NCBI RefSeq assembly: GCF_965229915.1
Contig: NZ_CBDDJZ010000001.1
Span: 4,712,001-4,776,000, forward strand
Origin: Marinoscillum sp965229915
GTDB lineage: Bacteria > Bacteroidota > Bacteroidia > Cytophagales > Cyclobacteriaceae
DNA length: 64,000 nt
Direction: 5' to 3'
Shown here: one piece after another, positions 8,358 to 16,436 of the stretch
Layout of the letters: each line of letters begins with the position of its first letter
Numbering within the stretch: the first letter of the stretch is position 1
Position numbers and translations under genes: made by a program
Notes under the pieces: model-generated
Seen by the model: the letters and a program-made list of their open reading frames with translations, nothing else
What the model was told of the DNA's origin: nothing
Database searches by the model: none

Positions 8358-10043
8358 CTACTCCAAAAAACCCGATGACACACTCAGTTCCATCACCTCA
8401 CTGGTCACCGGATGCTGAAACTTCAGGTAAGCGGCATGAAGGTACAGCCGCTTATCTCGTTTACCATATAGATCATCTCCTACAATAGGGGTACCCAAAC
8501 CAGAAGCGTGTGCTGCATGGACTCTCAGCTGGTGCGTCCGTCCCGTGATGGGGTAGAAGTGAACCAGTGTTTGGCCATTCACTTCTTTGATTTTATGCCA
8601 TTTGGTAATGGCCTTCTTCCCATGTTCACAGCAGACGAGCTGCTGTGGACGGTTGTCCAGATCTACGCGTAGCGGTAGGTTGATCTCTCCTGAATCTTTG
8701 TCCAGTAAGCCATCCAGTACCGCCTCGTAGCGTTTGGTGACAGAGCGTTTGAGGAACTGTGCCTGAAGCTGCTGGTGTACGTTTTTGGTTTTGGCTACCA
8801 GTAGCAACCCAGAGGTAGACATGTCCAGTCTATGGACTAGTAATGGCCCGGTTGCTCCAGGGTAGCGCGCTTCCATCCGCGTATACACCGAGTCGAATAC
8901 ATTTTTACCTGGGATGCTTAGGAATTCCGCGGGCTTGTTGACGACTAGCAAGTGCTCGTCTTCATATACGACTGGCAGGTCTCCGATTTGTGTAGGGTTG
9001 CTGAGCATAGGGTTTTTCTCCACATCCAATCCTTGAAGCATGTGCCCAAGAATAGGCTCGCACTTACTCCGGCAAGCCGGATAGAACTGGCCATGGGTCC
9101 GTACCTCCGATTGGGGTGAAGCTCCCCACCAAAACTCGCCCATCGCGATGGGAGTGAGCTCGTGCTGATAGGCAAAGTGTAGCAACCTGGGAGCAGCGCA
9201 TTCTCCCGCACCCGCCGGAGGGATGGGCAGCTCCTTCTCACTAAAAATTGACAGTAGGCTTCGCGATTCTCCTCTGGCATCCAGAAAGCTATAATCGCTG
9301 AACAAACGCTCTTGTAACCGGGCTGATTTTTGCTTTCGTTTTTCTTTGAGTTGTTTGATTGTGTCAGTGAGCTTTTTCACCTGATCTTCTGCAGCTTGAA
9401 GGTGATGCTTCCAGTACTTTTTGCAGTCTTTGAGTGTGAGTTGCTCCCGCATGCTTGCCTCAGACAGTTCTTTATCGAGTTTAGCAAATTCCTCTTCGGT
9501 CAGGTTGGCTTGTGCTTCTTGTCGTTTTTGTTTGCGCTGGGCTTTGCCCGATTTGATTTCGTCTTTAAGCTTTGCAATGTCTACGTCAGATTGTTTTTTT
9601 TGACTTGCCAGGAAGGTTCTAGCTTCTTTTAGTTGATCCGAGTTTTCGAGTTGCTCGATTTGTCGATTTAGGGTATTCAGTTCGTTTTCTCCTGCTATGA
9701 AATAGCCCTGAGCATCTAGCAGGTCGAATACTGGTGGAACAAACCCTTGGTGATGGTTGCTATCGGCAATTTTGCCAGAAAAGGCCGCCAAAAACCCCAA
9801 ATGACCTTGATGGTCTTTGATTACCAGCACACCAAACATCTTACCAACAGCTGTGGATTCATCATTCCCATCCAGGCCGAAATTGTGACCGAAATCTCTT
9901 TTAGAAAGTTCTCGTTGCAGTTGCTCTGCGGCCATTTGGACCAACAGATGCGGCTCATAATAGAAAGGGAAGGTAAACTGCTCCGGCAACTCAATCTCCT
10001 CCACAGAGGCTTCAAACCGATGGATGTAGGGTTTCGGGTCCAT
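8358..10043 (-). CDS. RluA-family RNA pseudouridine synthase with long N-terminal extension
   Basis: Isomerises uridine to pseudouridine in rRNA or tRNA. The C-terminal ~200 residues carry the family signature HRLDMSTSGLLLVAK with the catalytic Asp, preceded by the substrate-loop start VVNKPAEFLSIPG and followed by RRP-like blocks (KRYEAVLDG, HQLRVHAAH, LGTPIVGD). The N-terminal ~330 residues are unlike short RluA. They have a glycine-containing start domain, a long charged coiled coil (about 105-250), and a Cys-bearing block (GAGECAAPRLLHFAY, EFWWG, YPACRSKC) that I recall from a subgroup of ~550-residue RluA homologues. Target site cannot be predicted. There is a hairpin at the 3' end and a low-complexity spacer upstream. 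Confidence 0.9.
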   Translation of the reverse strand: MDPKPYIHRFEASVEEIELPEQFTFPFYYEPHLLVQMAAEQLQRELSKRDFGHNFGLDGNDESTAVGKMFGVLVIKDHQGHLGFLAAFSGKIADSNHHQGFVPPVFDLLDAQGYFIAGENELNTLNRQIEQLENSDQLKEARTFLASQKKQSDVDIAKLKDEIKSGKAQRKQKRQEAQANLTEEEFAKLDKELSEASMREQLTLKDCKKYWKHHLQAAEDQVKKLTDTIKQLKEKRKQKSARLQERLFSDYSFLDARGESRSLLSIFSEKELPIPPAGAGECAAPRLLHFAYQHELTPIAMGEFWWGASPQSEVRTHGQFYPACRSKCEPILGHMLQGLDVEKNPMLSNPTQIGDLPVVYEDEHLLVVNKPAEFLSIPGKNVFDSVYTRMEARYPGATGPLLVHRLDMSTSGLLLVAKTKNVHQQLQAQFLKRSVTKRYEAVLDGLLDKDSGEINLPLRVDLDNRPQQLVCCEHGKKAITKWHKIKEVNGQTLVHFYPITGRTHQLRVHAAHASGLGTPIVGDDLYGKRDKRLYLHAAYLKFQHPVTSEVMELSVSSGFLE

Positions 10044-10062
10044 TTATCCTGGCAAAGTTGGG

Positions 10063-10146
10063 GAATAAGTTGAATGTTTGAGGTTTTATGTTCTGAGTTT
10101 TGGGTTTTAAGTCATGGTTTGAAGTTTTAGGTTCTAGATTCTAAGT
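10063..10146. repeat. T/G-rich degenerate direct repeats
   Basis: About 80 bases made of imperfect copies of units such as AGGTTTTATGTTCTGAGTT, GGGTTTTAAG and GAAGTTTTAGGTTCTAG. No reading frame. It lies between the start of the pseudouridine synthase gene and the stop of the oxidoreductase gene upstream on the same strand. It may be slipped-strand debris or a decayed palindromic repeat. Confidence 0.6.
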
Positions 10147-11256
10147 TTACTTCAACACCACCTTCTCCCCATTATTCGCACTGCGGATAGCTGCATCGAG
10201 GATTTCCATCACCACCATGTTGTTTTCTAGTGCGGAAAGATCCGTTGGCCGGACTGCTACATCACCACGAACCACAGCAGCAAAGTAGGAGAACGGATCA
10301 TCAAGTGGAGCAGAGCGTTCTTCTAGCTCATAAGCCTCTTCATTGAAACCATCGTATCCTTCGCTGATCCGAACTCGAAGATCGTGTCTGTTATCCGCAT
10401 AGACCACTCCAGTGAGACCGTAGATTTCCATGTCTTTCCGACCAATGGGCCAGTTCCACGAACCATGGATCACCACCACAGATTGCGCATATTCTAGCAG
10501 AATAATGGCTTCATCATCTACTTCTGGATTGTTCTCTGGTTGCAGCTGGGTAGTAATGGCGGTCACACTTTTTGGACGTTTGCCATCCATGAGCCAGGTA
10601 GCCAGATTGGCTCCATAGCAGCCAAAATCAATGACAGCTCCACCTCCATTTTCTTTAGGGTCTGTGAGCCAGTCCAGGAATTCACTATTGATCCCGATCT
10701 TCTTAGGTCCCTTGTGTCCATCGCGAACTACGATCTTCCGTATATCGCCAATGGTGTTTTCCTTCTTCACCAATTTATAGGCCTTGTGATTGGTCGGATA
10801 CCAGGTGGTCTCATAGTTGGTCAGCAGATGGATGTTGTGCCTGTTCGCCAAATCAGCCATTTTACGTGCATGCTCCAGGTTAACGGCAAGTGGCTTTTCC
10901 ACCATCACATGGATTCCCAAAGGGGCACACTTTTCCACCACAGCCAGATGTTCATAGATAGTTCCAAACGCTGTGACTGCTTCGGGTTTTTTGGCTTGAA
11001 TTAGCTCCTCCATGCTGTCAAAGACCAGATCCATGGAGTAGCCTTGTTGGTCTGCATAGCGCTGTGCTAGTTCCTTGTTGGTCTCTACTATTCCCACGAT
11101 TTCAATGTCTCCGCGTTCCTCACTGCCAAAGATCCAGTGCACGTGCGTGTGGGTCAATCCGATTACGCCGACTCGGAGGGGTTGGTGCTTAGCAAACACG
11201 TTCGTGGACAAGAAGAGCATCAAAAAGAGGTAACTATGGATTCTGTAGACTTTCAT
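10147..11256 (-). CDS. exported Gfo/Idh/MocA-family oxidoreductase
   Basis: NAD(P)-dependent dehydrogenase family acting on sugars or cyclitols. The Rossmann start RVGVIGLTHTHVHW (GxxGxxH variant) and the EKPLAVN motif with the catalytic Lys are visible, followed by the C-terminal alpha/beta sheet domain (GGGAVIDFGCYGANLATWL). The ATG at 11256 gives a signal peptide ending near VFA, so this member is likely periplasmic; the GTG at 11271 is less likely. Exported Gfo/Idh proteins are known in Bacteroidota glycan-use loci. Here it precedes, on the same strand, genes for a hydroxyacid dehydrogenase and GH95, which suggests a role in breakdown of a glycan-derived sugar. Exact substrate unknown. 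Confidence 0.85.
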   Translation of the reverse strand: MKVYRIHSYLFLMLFLSTNVFAKHQPLRVGVIGLTHTHVHWIFGSEERGDIEIVGIVETNKELAQRYADQQGYSMDLVFDSMEELIQAKKPEAVTAFGTIYEHLAVVEKCAPLGIHVMVEKPLAVNLEHARKMADLANRHNIHLLTNYETTWYPTNHKAYKLVKKENTIGDIRKIVVRDGHKGPKKIGINSEFLDWLTDPKENGGGAVIDFGCYGANLATWLMDGKRPKSVTAITTQLQPENNPEVDDEAIILLEYAQSVVVIHGSWNWPIGRKDMEIYGLTGVVYADNRHDLRVRISEGYDGFNEEAYELEERSAPLDDPFSYFAAVVRGDVAVRPTDLSALENNMVVMEILDAAIRSANNGEKVVLK

Positions 11257-11328
11257 GGTGTATGGCTTCACGATTTCATGTGAAAGTTAGGTTAAAACCA
11301 ATTTATTTGGAATTAAGGTAGGCTCTAT

Positions 11329-12246
11329 TCAATACCCTCGTTTCAAATCCACTTCGTGCTTTAACGGCTCGCTTTTTTGTAGCCGGTTCCAGTTGTCTAC
11401 AATCAGGTCGATAGCTCTGCCAGGATCGGTGATGGCCGCTATGTGTGGTGTGATGATCACCTCCGGCATGCGCCAAAAGGGGTGGTCCTGTGGTAGTGGT
11501 TCTTCACGAAAGACATCTAATAATGCACCAGAAAGGTGTTTTTCTTCTATAAGGCTGACCAAATCATTATCCACCAGATGGTGTCCACGACCTACATTGA
11601 TCACAAAGGCACCTGGATTCAGTTGAGCCATCAGGTCTCGGTTGATCAGGTCTGTGGTCTCTGGTGTGAGCGGAAGCACACTCACCAGGATATCAGTGCC
11701 CTGAAGTGCTTCAGATAATCCCTCTTTACCGAAATAGGTGGCTACACCCTCCAGTTCCTTTTTAGATCTGGACCAGCCATTTACCCGTGTACCTAACTTC
11801 GCCAGTTGGGTAGCAATGTGTCCACCAATTGCCCCTAATCCTAGTATCGTTACGGTAGTATCACTCAGCCGTTTATAAGACTCAGGTTTCCATAGCTTGT
11901 TTACTGGTGGCTTGAGGTTCCTCAAATGTCCCAAAATTCCCCCCAGCACGTATTCGAAAATGTCGTGCGACAGGTGCTCGTCCACGAAGCGACAAAGACG
12001 CACACCACTGCCAAGCTGCTGGGTGTTGGTGATGTGATTAATTCCGGCACCAATGGATTGAATGAGCTGCAGGTTGGGCAATTGCTCCAACGAATGAGCT
12101 GGAGGTCTCCAACAGGCAGCCATTTGCACGGCTTCAGGGTGAGTGATTTCTGGATGAATTTCGATCGGAGTATCCGGTAGCCTTTTTGTTAGTGCTGCCG
12201 CCCAGCTATCAGAATCTTTTCCCTCGAAGAATATCGCGATACTCAT
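11329..12246 (-). CDS. D-2-hydroxyacid dehydrogenase (GhrA-like glyoxylate/hydroxypyruvate reductase)
   Basis: Cytoplasmic NAD(P)H-dependent reductase. The dinucleotide motif GLGAIGGHIA is visible, as are a catalytic Arg within NVGRGHHLV, Glu within DVFREEPLP and His in ITPHIAA, so the Arg-Glu-His set is complete. Length (305 residues) and the short N-terminal lid (WRPPAHSL) match the GhrA subgroup, which reduces glyoxylate and hydroxypyruvate, rather than SerA or lactate dehydrogenases. It lies between the Gfo/Idh and GH95 genes on the same strand, with gaps of 72 and 50 bases, so co-transcription is plausible. Substrate inferred from family only. Confidence 0.88.
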   Translation of the reverse strand: MSIAIFFEGKDSDSWAAALTKRLPDTPIEIHPEITHPEAVQMAACWRPPAHSLEQLPNLQLIQSIGAGINHITNTQQLGSGVRLCRFVDEHLSHDIFEYVLGGILGHLRNLKPPVNKLWKPESYKRLSDTTVTILGLGAIGGHIATQLAKLGTRVNGWSRSKKELEGVATYFGKEGLSEALQGTDILVSVLPLTPETTDLINRDLMAQLNPGAFVINVGRGHHLVDNDLVSLIEEKHLSGALLDVFREEPLPQDHPFWRMPEVIITPHIAAITDPGRAIDLIVDNWNRLQKSEPLKHEVDLKRGY

Positions 12247-12296
12247 ACCTCAAAGTTGGTTGATCAGCGGACTACTACCAACTCTTTGGCCGTTCT

Positions 12297-14717
12297 TTAC
12301 AGAAACTTCATTTGGAGAGACGCACCTTTTGGGATATCTACTTTATACAAGTTGCCTTCAGGTTTAGTTGACAAATGACGGTCGTTGATGTAAAGGTCGA
12401 TTGTCTTTACTCCATCTGGCTTATGTACGATAAAAGTTCCACCACTTGCGGCCATGAGGGATGCTGAAGTAATCTGACCGTCAGACCACTTGGCTGAGAC
12501 TACACCATTTCCACGCACTTTCAGTCCGTCAAATGATCCATTTTTGTAGGCTTCCGGTAAGGCAGGAAGGAACTCGATGTACCCTGCATGACTTTGCACT
12601 AACATTTCGGCAATGCCAGCCGTAATCCCAAAATTTCCATCAATCTGAAATGGAGGATGTGAATCGAACAAGTTGTCGTACATGGATTTGGCAAGCAACA
12701 AACGGATATGTTCTTTCGCCATTTCTGCATTTCCCAGCCGTGCACTCAGGTTGATCAACCATGCTCGACTCCAACCGGTACCTGCACCACCATTGGCTAG
12801 TCGATAATCGAGCGTTCTCTGAACGGCTTCAAAGAGCTCTGGGTGATCGGTTTTGTTGATGGCCGTACCAGGATGAAACTCATACAAGTGTGACATGTGG
12901 CGATGGCCGGGTTCGTTTTCTTCGTAAGGACGATCCCACTCGAGGATCCGGCCATCTTCACCTAGCACAAATCCCGGGCGTAGCTGAGGTAGCTGTTGCT
13001 CAATCGATTCTTTCAGTTCGTTATCAACCTCTAGCCATTCACAAGCAGCGAGGTAATTGGTAAACAACTCGTGAATGATCTGCTGATCCATGGCACTGCC
13101 CATGCAGGTGGCAGCTTGTCCACCGTCGGCCATCAGGAAGATGTTTTCTGGAGAAGTAGATGGAGCTGATACAAGGTACCCATCTCGTGGATCTTCGATC
13201 AGCCAGTCTGAATAGAATTGGGCCACCTCATGCATGGCCGGAAAGGCTCGCTTTTGCAAGAAGCTAGTATCCTGAGTGAACACTACATGCTGCCAGTAGT
13301 GCTGCATGAGCCAGCCTCCACCACCAACCGAGCAGCCCCAATAGGCTGTCGGAGCCCGGAGCCACGTAGGTGCCCAAAGATCCGTGGCGTGGGGTATGAA
13401 AGAGCCCCGCATCCCAAAGTTGGTCGAAGCGGTTTCATGACCATTGTCCACCAACCGGTCGATGTAGTCGAAAAGTGGCTGGTTGAGCTCATCGAGATTG
13501 GTCAGATTCGCCAGCCAGTAGTTCATCTGCAAGTTGATGTTGAGGTGGTAGTCACCATTCCAGGGAGCAGTAATGTGTGGATTCCATAGTCCCTGCAAAT
13601 TGGCCGGGTTGGTTCCAGGTCTGGATGAAGCAATGAGTAGGTAGCGACCGTAATGGAATAGTGTTTGTTCCAACCCGACATCAGTAGCACCTTCCTTCAC
13701 CAAAGCCAGACGCTTATCTGTAGGTAGTGAATCCGGAGACTGATGTACAATGTCCAATTGTACCCTGTTGAATAAAGATTGATGATCCTCAATATGTTCT
13801 GTGAGCAGTTCTGAGGTGTTTTTCTTTTTAATATTTTCCAGTTGTTGCCGGTTCATCGCTTCAAAGTCCTCGTGATAGTAATCACTATTGGTGACCAGCA
13901 GGATGCGAGCTTTGTGGACATTGTCCAGTTGCAGTTGTCCAGTTGCACTGCTGACTGTTCCGTCTTCTGCCTGGATCTGCACCACTGTTTCGAATTTTAC
14001 ACCTTCAGTGATGGGAAAAGGTTTGGACTGAAAGGCACCTCCATATTGTGTCACTTCACCCTGCATGGCAATAGTCTGATCATTAATAGTAATGGTTTGA
14101 ACTGTGGGATGTTCTTCGTCCTCAGGTCTGGTGAGCTGTAGGGTTCCTGAGAGGCCATTGGGTGCTTCACTGATGATTTCCATCACGATCACTTCATCCA
14201 GATGGGATGCAAAGATTTTCTCAGTTACCTGATGGCCATTCGTTTGGTAGGATACCATAGCGATGGCAGATGCAAGATCAAGTTCGCGACGGTAATTGGT
14301 GATGTTTTCATGGTTCCAGTTGATGGTTAGATCGCCAAGTGTTTGATGCGAACGACCTACGGATTTGTTCGAAAACTTGTCGACAAACATGGAGTCAGCT
14401 TCCTGATTCTTGCCTGCTATCAAGAGTTCCCTGATTTTTTGTAAATCGTTGGGTCTTCCTTCTGGGTCTGTCCATTCGTCTGGGTCACCTGGCCACATAG
14501 AATCATCATTGAGTTGGAGATGTTCTGTTTGTGGATCTCCATAGATCATTGCACCAATTCGTCCATTGCCAACCGGCAGGGCTTCTTCCCAGATTTTTGC
14601 GGGTTGTTTGAACCAGAGCTTCTGGTTTATCAATTTTTGATCGGTGGAACTGACGCAGGATGCCAGGCATGTGATAACTATACTAAAGACAACTAAGTAG
14701 CGTGGTATTCGGATCAT
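12297..14717 (-). CDS. GH95 family glycoside hydrolase (alpha-L-fucosidase/galactosidase type), lipoprotein
   Basis: Inverting exo-glycosidase of family GH95, mostly alpha-1,2-L-fucosidases, some acting on L-galactosides. The ATG at 14717 gives a signal peptide with lipobox ASC (near residue 21), so it is envelope-anchored. The N-terminal beta domain opens with PVGNGRIGAMIYGD and LQLNDDSMWPGDPD, both GH95 hallmarks. The (alpha/alpha)6 barrel has GDYHLNINLQMNYW carrying the paired Asn residues that activate the Asp base, and PFQIDGNFG near the C-terminal end of the barrel. Length (806) is full. It is the first gene of the minus-strand run GH95, GhrA-like, Gfo/Idh, pointing to use of a fucose- or galactose-decorated polysaccharide such as algal material. 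Confidence 0.92.
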   Translation of the reverse strand: MIRIPRYLVVFSIVITCLASCVSSTDQKLINQKLWFKQPAKIWEEALPVGNGRIGAMIYGDPQTEHLQLNDDSMWPGDPDEWTDPEGRPNDLQKIRELLIAGKNQEADSMFVDKFSNKSVGRSHQTLGDLTINWNHENITNYRRELDLASAIAMVSYQTNGHQVTEKIFASHLDEVIVMEIISEAPNGLSGTLQLTRPEDEEHPTVQTITINDQTIAMQGEVTQYGGAFQSKPFPITEGVKFETVVQIQAEDGTVSSATGQLQLDNVHKARILLVTNSDYYHEDFEAMNRQQLENIKKKNTSELLTEHIEDHQSLFNRVQLDIVHQSPDSLPTDKRLALVKEGATDVGLEQTLFHYGRYLLIASSRPGTNPANLQGLWNPHITAPWNGDYHLNINLQMNYWLANLTNLDELNQPLFDYIDRLVDNGHETASTNFGMRGSFIPHATDLWAPTWLRAPTAYWGCSVGGGGWLMQHYWQHVVFTQDTSFLQKRAFPAMHEVAQFYSDWLIEDPRDGYLVSAPSTSPENIFLMADGGQAATCMGSAMDQQIIHELFTNYLAACEWLEVDNELKESIEQQLPQLRPGFVLGEDGRILEWDRPYEENEPGHRHMSHLYEFHPGTAINKTDHPELFEAVQRTLDYRLANGGAGTGWSRAWLINLSARLGNAEMAKEHIRLLLAKSMYDNLFDSHPPFQIDGNFGITAGIAEMLVQSHAGYIEFLPALPEAYKNGSFDGLKVRGNGVVSAKWSDGQITSASLMAASGGTFIVHKPDGVKTIDLYINDRHLSTKPEGNLYKVDIPKGASLQMKFL

Positions 14718-14980
14718 GTGTTGGGTTTTACTTCTTTCAAATATCGCCATTTATCCAGATCATTTGGGTAAACTATTCTTTTATAAGGGTCAAAAAATGT
14801 ACTCGAAGTGTAATGGTTATAGTTGATCAAAAAAGGGCACTTTCCGCATTTCAGTATTGTTATCATGTTAAGTGTCGTTATGACCGATCAAGACAATGGT
14901 CGGTAGTTTATTGTAAGTCGTTTCGGACATTCTACTCACGTAAAATGCCTCTTTTTCCAGATAGCAAATGAAATCACGTC

Positions 14981-15550
14981 ATGAAAGTCAATTTAAAAAA
15001 CTACATGGAGGAAAGGGAGAAAAACCTCCATAAGCCAACCATTTCCGGACCTGTGTTGACCATCTCCAGGAGTTATGGATGTGACGAGCATCCCCTGGTA
15101 AACTCGCTGATCCTGCATCTCAATCAACTGCGAGATCATGGATTAAAAAAGCACACCTGGAGTTATATCAATCAGGAAGTCATAGAAGAAACAGCCAAGG
15201 CGCTCCATATGCAGCCATACGATGTAGAGGCACGTGTAATGGCCCATACTGAGAAGACCAACGACTGGCTCTCAGGTTTTAATTCCCGTAAAACCGTATC
15301 TGATAGCATCATTTTAGAAACCATCAAAGACATCATGGTCACTTTTGCGCGGAAGGGTAATGTAATCTTTGTAGGTCGGGGAGGTATGAATGTGCTTCGA
15401 TCCATCCCTAATAGTCTCCATGTAAAAGTGAGTGCACCACGAGATTACAGAGTAGGGCAGGTAGTAAATCAGATGAAAATGAATCCGAGAGATGCCGAAG
15501 ACATGATCAGGAGTATCGATAAGCAACGCAAAAACTGGAGGAACATCTAA
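14981..15550 (+). CDS. cytidylate kinase-like family protein, frame broken near the 3' end
   Basis: Member of the Cytidylate_kin2 (AAK6-like) family, P-loop-related kinases of unknown substrate. It opens with VLTISRSYGCDEHPL (degenerate P-loop region), then YINQEVIEETAKAL and NVIFVGRGGMNVL, and a basic helix VSAPRDYRVGQVVNQM leading to SIDKQRKNWRNI and a stop. Family members normally continue past this point with a segment ending in 'FDLILN...'. That segment is present immediately downstream in the -1 frame (to 15669). One additional A in the AAAAA run at 15530-15534 would join the two. Either the gene is mutated, the base call is wrong, or ribosomes slip. It stands divergent from GH95. Confidence 0.85.
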   Translation: MKVNLKNYMEEREKNLHKPTISGPVLTISRSYGCDEHPLVNSLILHLNQLRDHGLKKHTWSYINQEVIEETAKALHMQPYDVEARVMAHTEKTNDWLSGFNSRKTVSDSIILETIKDIMVTFARKGNVIFVGRGGMNVLRSIPNSLHVKVSAPRDYRVGQVVNQMKMNPRDAEDMIRSIDKQRKNWRNI

Positions 15551-15669
15551 TGGAAAGATCCATGGATGAAAGCGATTTTGATCTGATTCTGAATATGGAG
15601 CGACTGAGTGTTCATGAAATGGTGGATCTCATCGTTCACTTCATGCGCCGCAAAGAATGGATTGGTTAG
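15550..15669 (+). CDS. out-of-frame C-terminal segment of the cytidylate kinase-like gene
   Basis: Short frame of 39 residues from an ATG overlapping the upstream TAA. It contains ESDFDLILNMERLSVHEMVD and reads like the C-terminal end of the Cytidylate_kin2 family. In the same frame the bases just upstream read QKLEEHL, which bridges naturally to SIDKQR of the upstream frame. I treat it as the displaced 3' end of one gene rather than an independent protein. Its stop overlaps the stop of the convergent HMA-AraC gene by a few bases. Confidence 0.7.
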   Translation: MERSMDESDFDLILNMERLSVHEMVDLIVHFMRRKEWIG

Positions 15670-16232
15670 AGTTGGTCCAGGGTATTTCTTGAAATGGTCT
15701 TTTGCTTCTTGAATGCAGATGGAGTCATTCCTGTTTCTTTTTTGAACTGAGACGAAAGGTGAGCTACACTGCTATAGTCGAGCTGGTGGGCAATCTGTGA
15801 TAGGTTGAGTTCGTCATAGTGCAGCAGTTCTTTTACCTTTTCAATTTTCTGAGAGGTGATGAATTTCTCGATGGTGACGCCCTCCACAGAGGAGAAGAGT
15901 CGGCTGAGTGAACCATACTCCTGGTGAATTTTCTCTGACAGGTAGGTTGAGAAGTTTACTTTGAGAGGTTCTTTCGAGTAATGCACCTGCTCAATGATTG
16001 CCGATTTGATTTGGGCTATAATTGCTGATTTGCCTCGATTGAGCAGTTCAAATCCTTGAGCCTCCAGGGTACTCTGAATTTTTTCAAGTTGCAGCTCATC
16101 AGGCATGGTGGTCACCTGCACCTCACCTAGTGATATGCGTTCGGGGGCAATGCCTGCCTGGTGGAAGGTTTCAGTCACGGCAGCAATGCATCGCGGACAT
16201 ACCATGTTTTTGATGTAGATCGTCTCCGCCAT
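15666..16232 (-). CDS. AraC-type regulator with N-terminal heavy-metal-associated (CxxC) domain
   Basis: A 188-residue hybrid. Residues 1-70 look like an HMA/ferredoxin-fold domain with MVCPRC, whose Cys12 and Cys15 could bind Cu(I) or a similar metal; the next ~110 residues form an AraC-type DNA-binding domain with two HTHs (FITSQKIEKVKELL, LSQIAHQLDYSSVAHLSSQF, and the closing GMTPSAFKKQ). The order (metal sensor then HTH) suggests a metal-responsive transcription factor. No copper exporter is beside it. The gene is divergent from GH97 across a 204-base gap with inverted repeats. The domain reading is solid; the metal is inferred. Confidence 0.85.
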   Translation of the reverse strand: MAETIYIKNMVCPRCIAAVTETFHQAGIAPERISLGEVQVTTMPDELQLEKIQSTLEAQGFELLNRGKSAIIAQIKSAIIEQVHYSKEPLKVNFSTYLSEKIHQEYGSLSRLFSSVEGVTIEKFITSQKIEKVKELLHYDELNLSQIAHQLDYSSVAHLSSQFKKETGMTPSAFKKQKTISRNTLDQL

Positions 16233-16324
16233 ATTTCATCAACTCATTTGATAGGGTTTTGGTGCTAAGATAAGGAGGAAATCGAGTTGCAGAGGCTTTT
16301 GGAGTTGGTACTTCATAGATGGAT

Positions 16325-16365
16325 TAGGTCTTCTGACACATATGAGGACCTATTTGTGTGCAAAT
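16325..16365. promoter_or_regulatory. candidate operators between HMA-AraC regulator and GH97
   Basis: Two adjacent inverted repeats in a divergent intergenic region. One is TAGGTCTTC / GAGGACCTA (16325-16333 and 16344-16352, one mismatch). The other is ATTTG / CAAAT around TGTG (16352-16365). Position between a regulator gene and an enzyme gene makes regulatory binding sites plausible, but the binding protein is unknown. Confidence 0.35.
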
Positions 16366-16436
16366 CCAATACCTGATTGAGTTTGATCATCTTCCCTAAA
16401 AACCTATCTTGGAGCTGCAATTGATTTTTTCCAACA

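Noticed and set aside
10540..11004. 154-residue antisense frame inside the Gfo/Idh gene
   Set aside because: No recognisable domain and no start context; the sense gene is complete.
15527..15536. canonical programmed -1 frameshift site
   Set aside because: The run is C AAA AAC, which lacks the X XXY YYZ pattern, and no strong downstream pseudoknot was seen; a deletion or base-call error is as likely.
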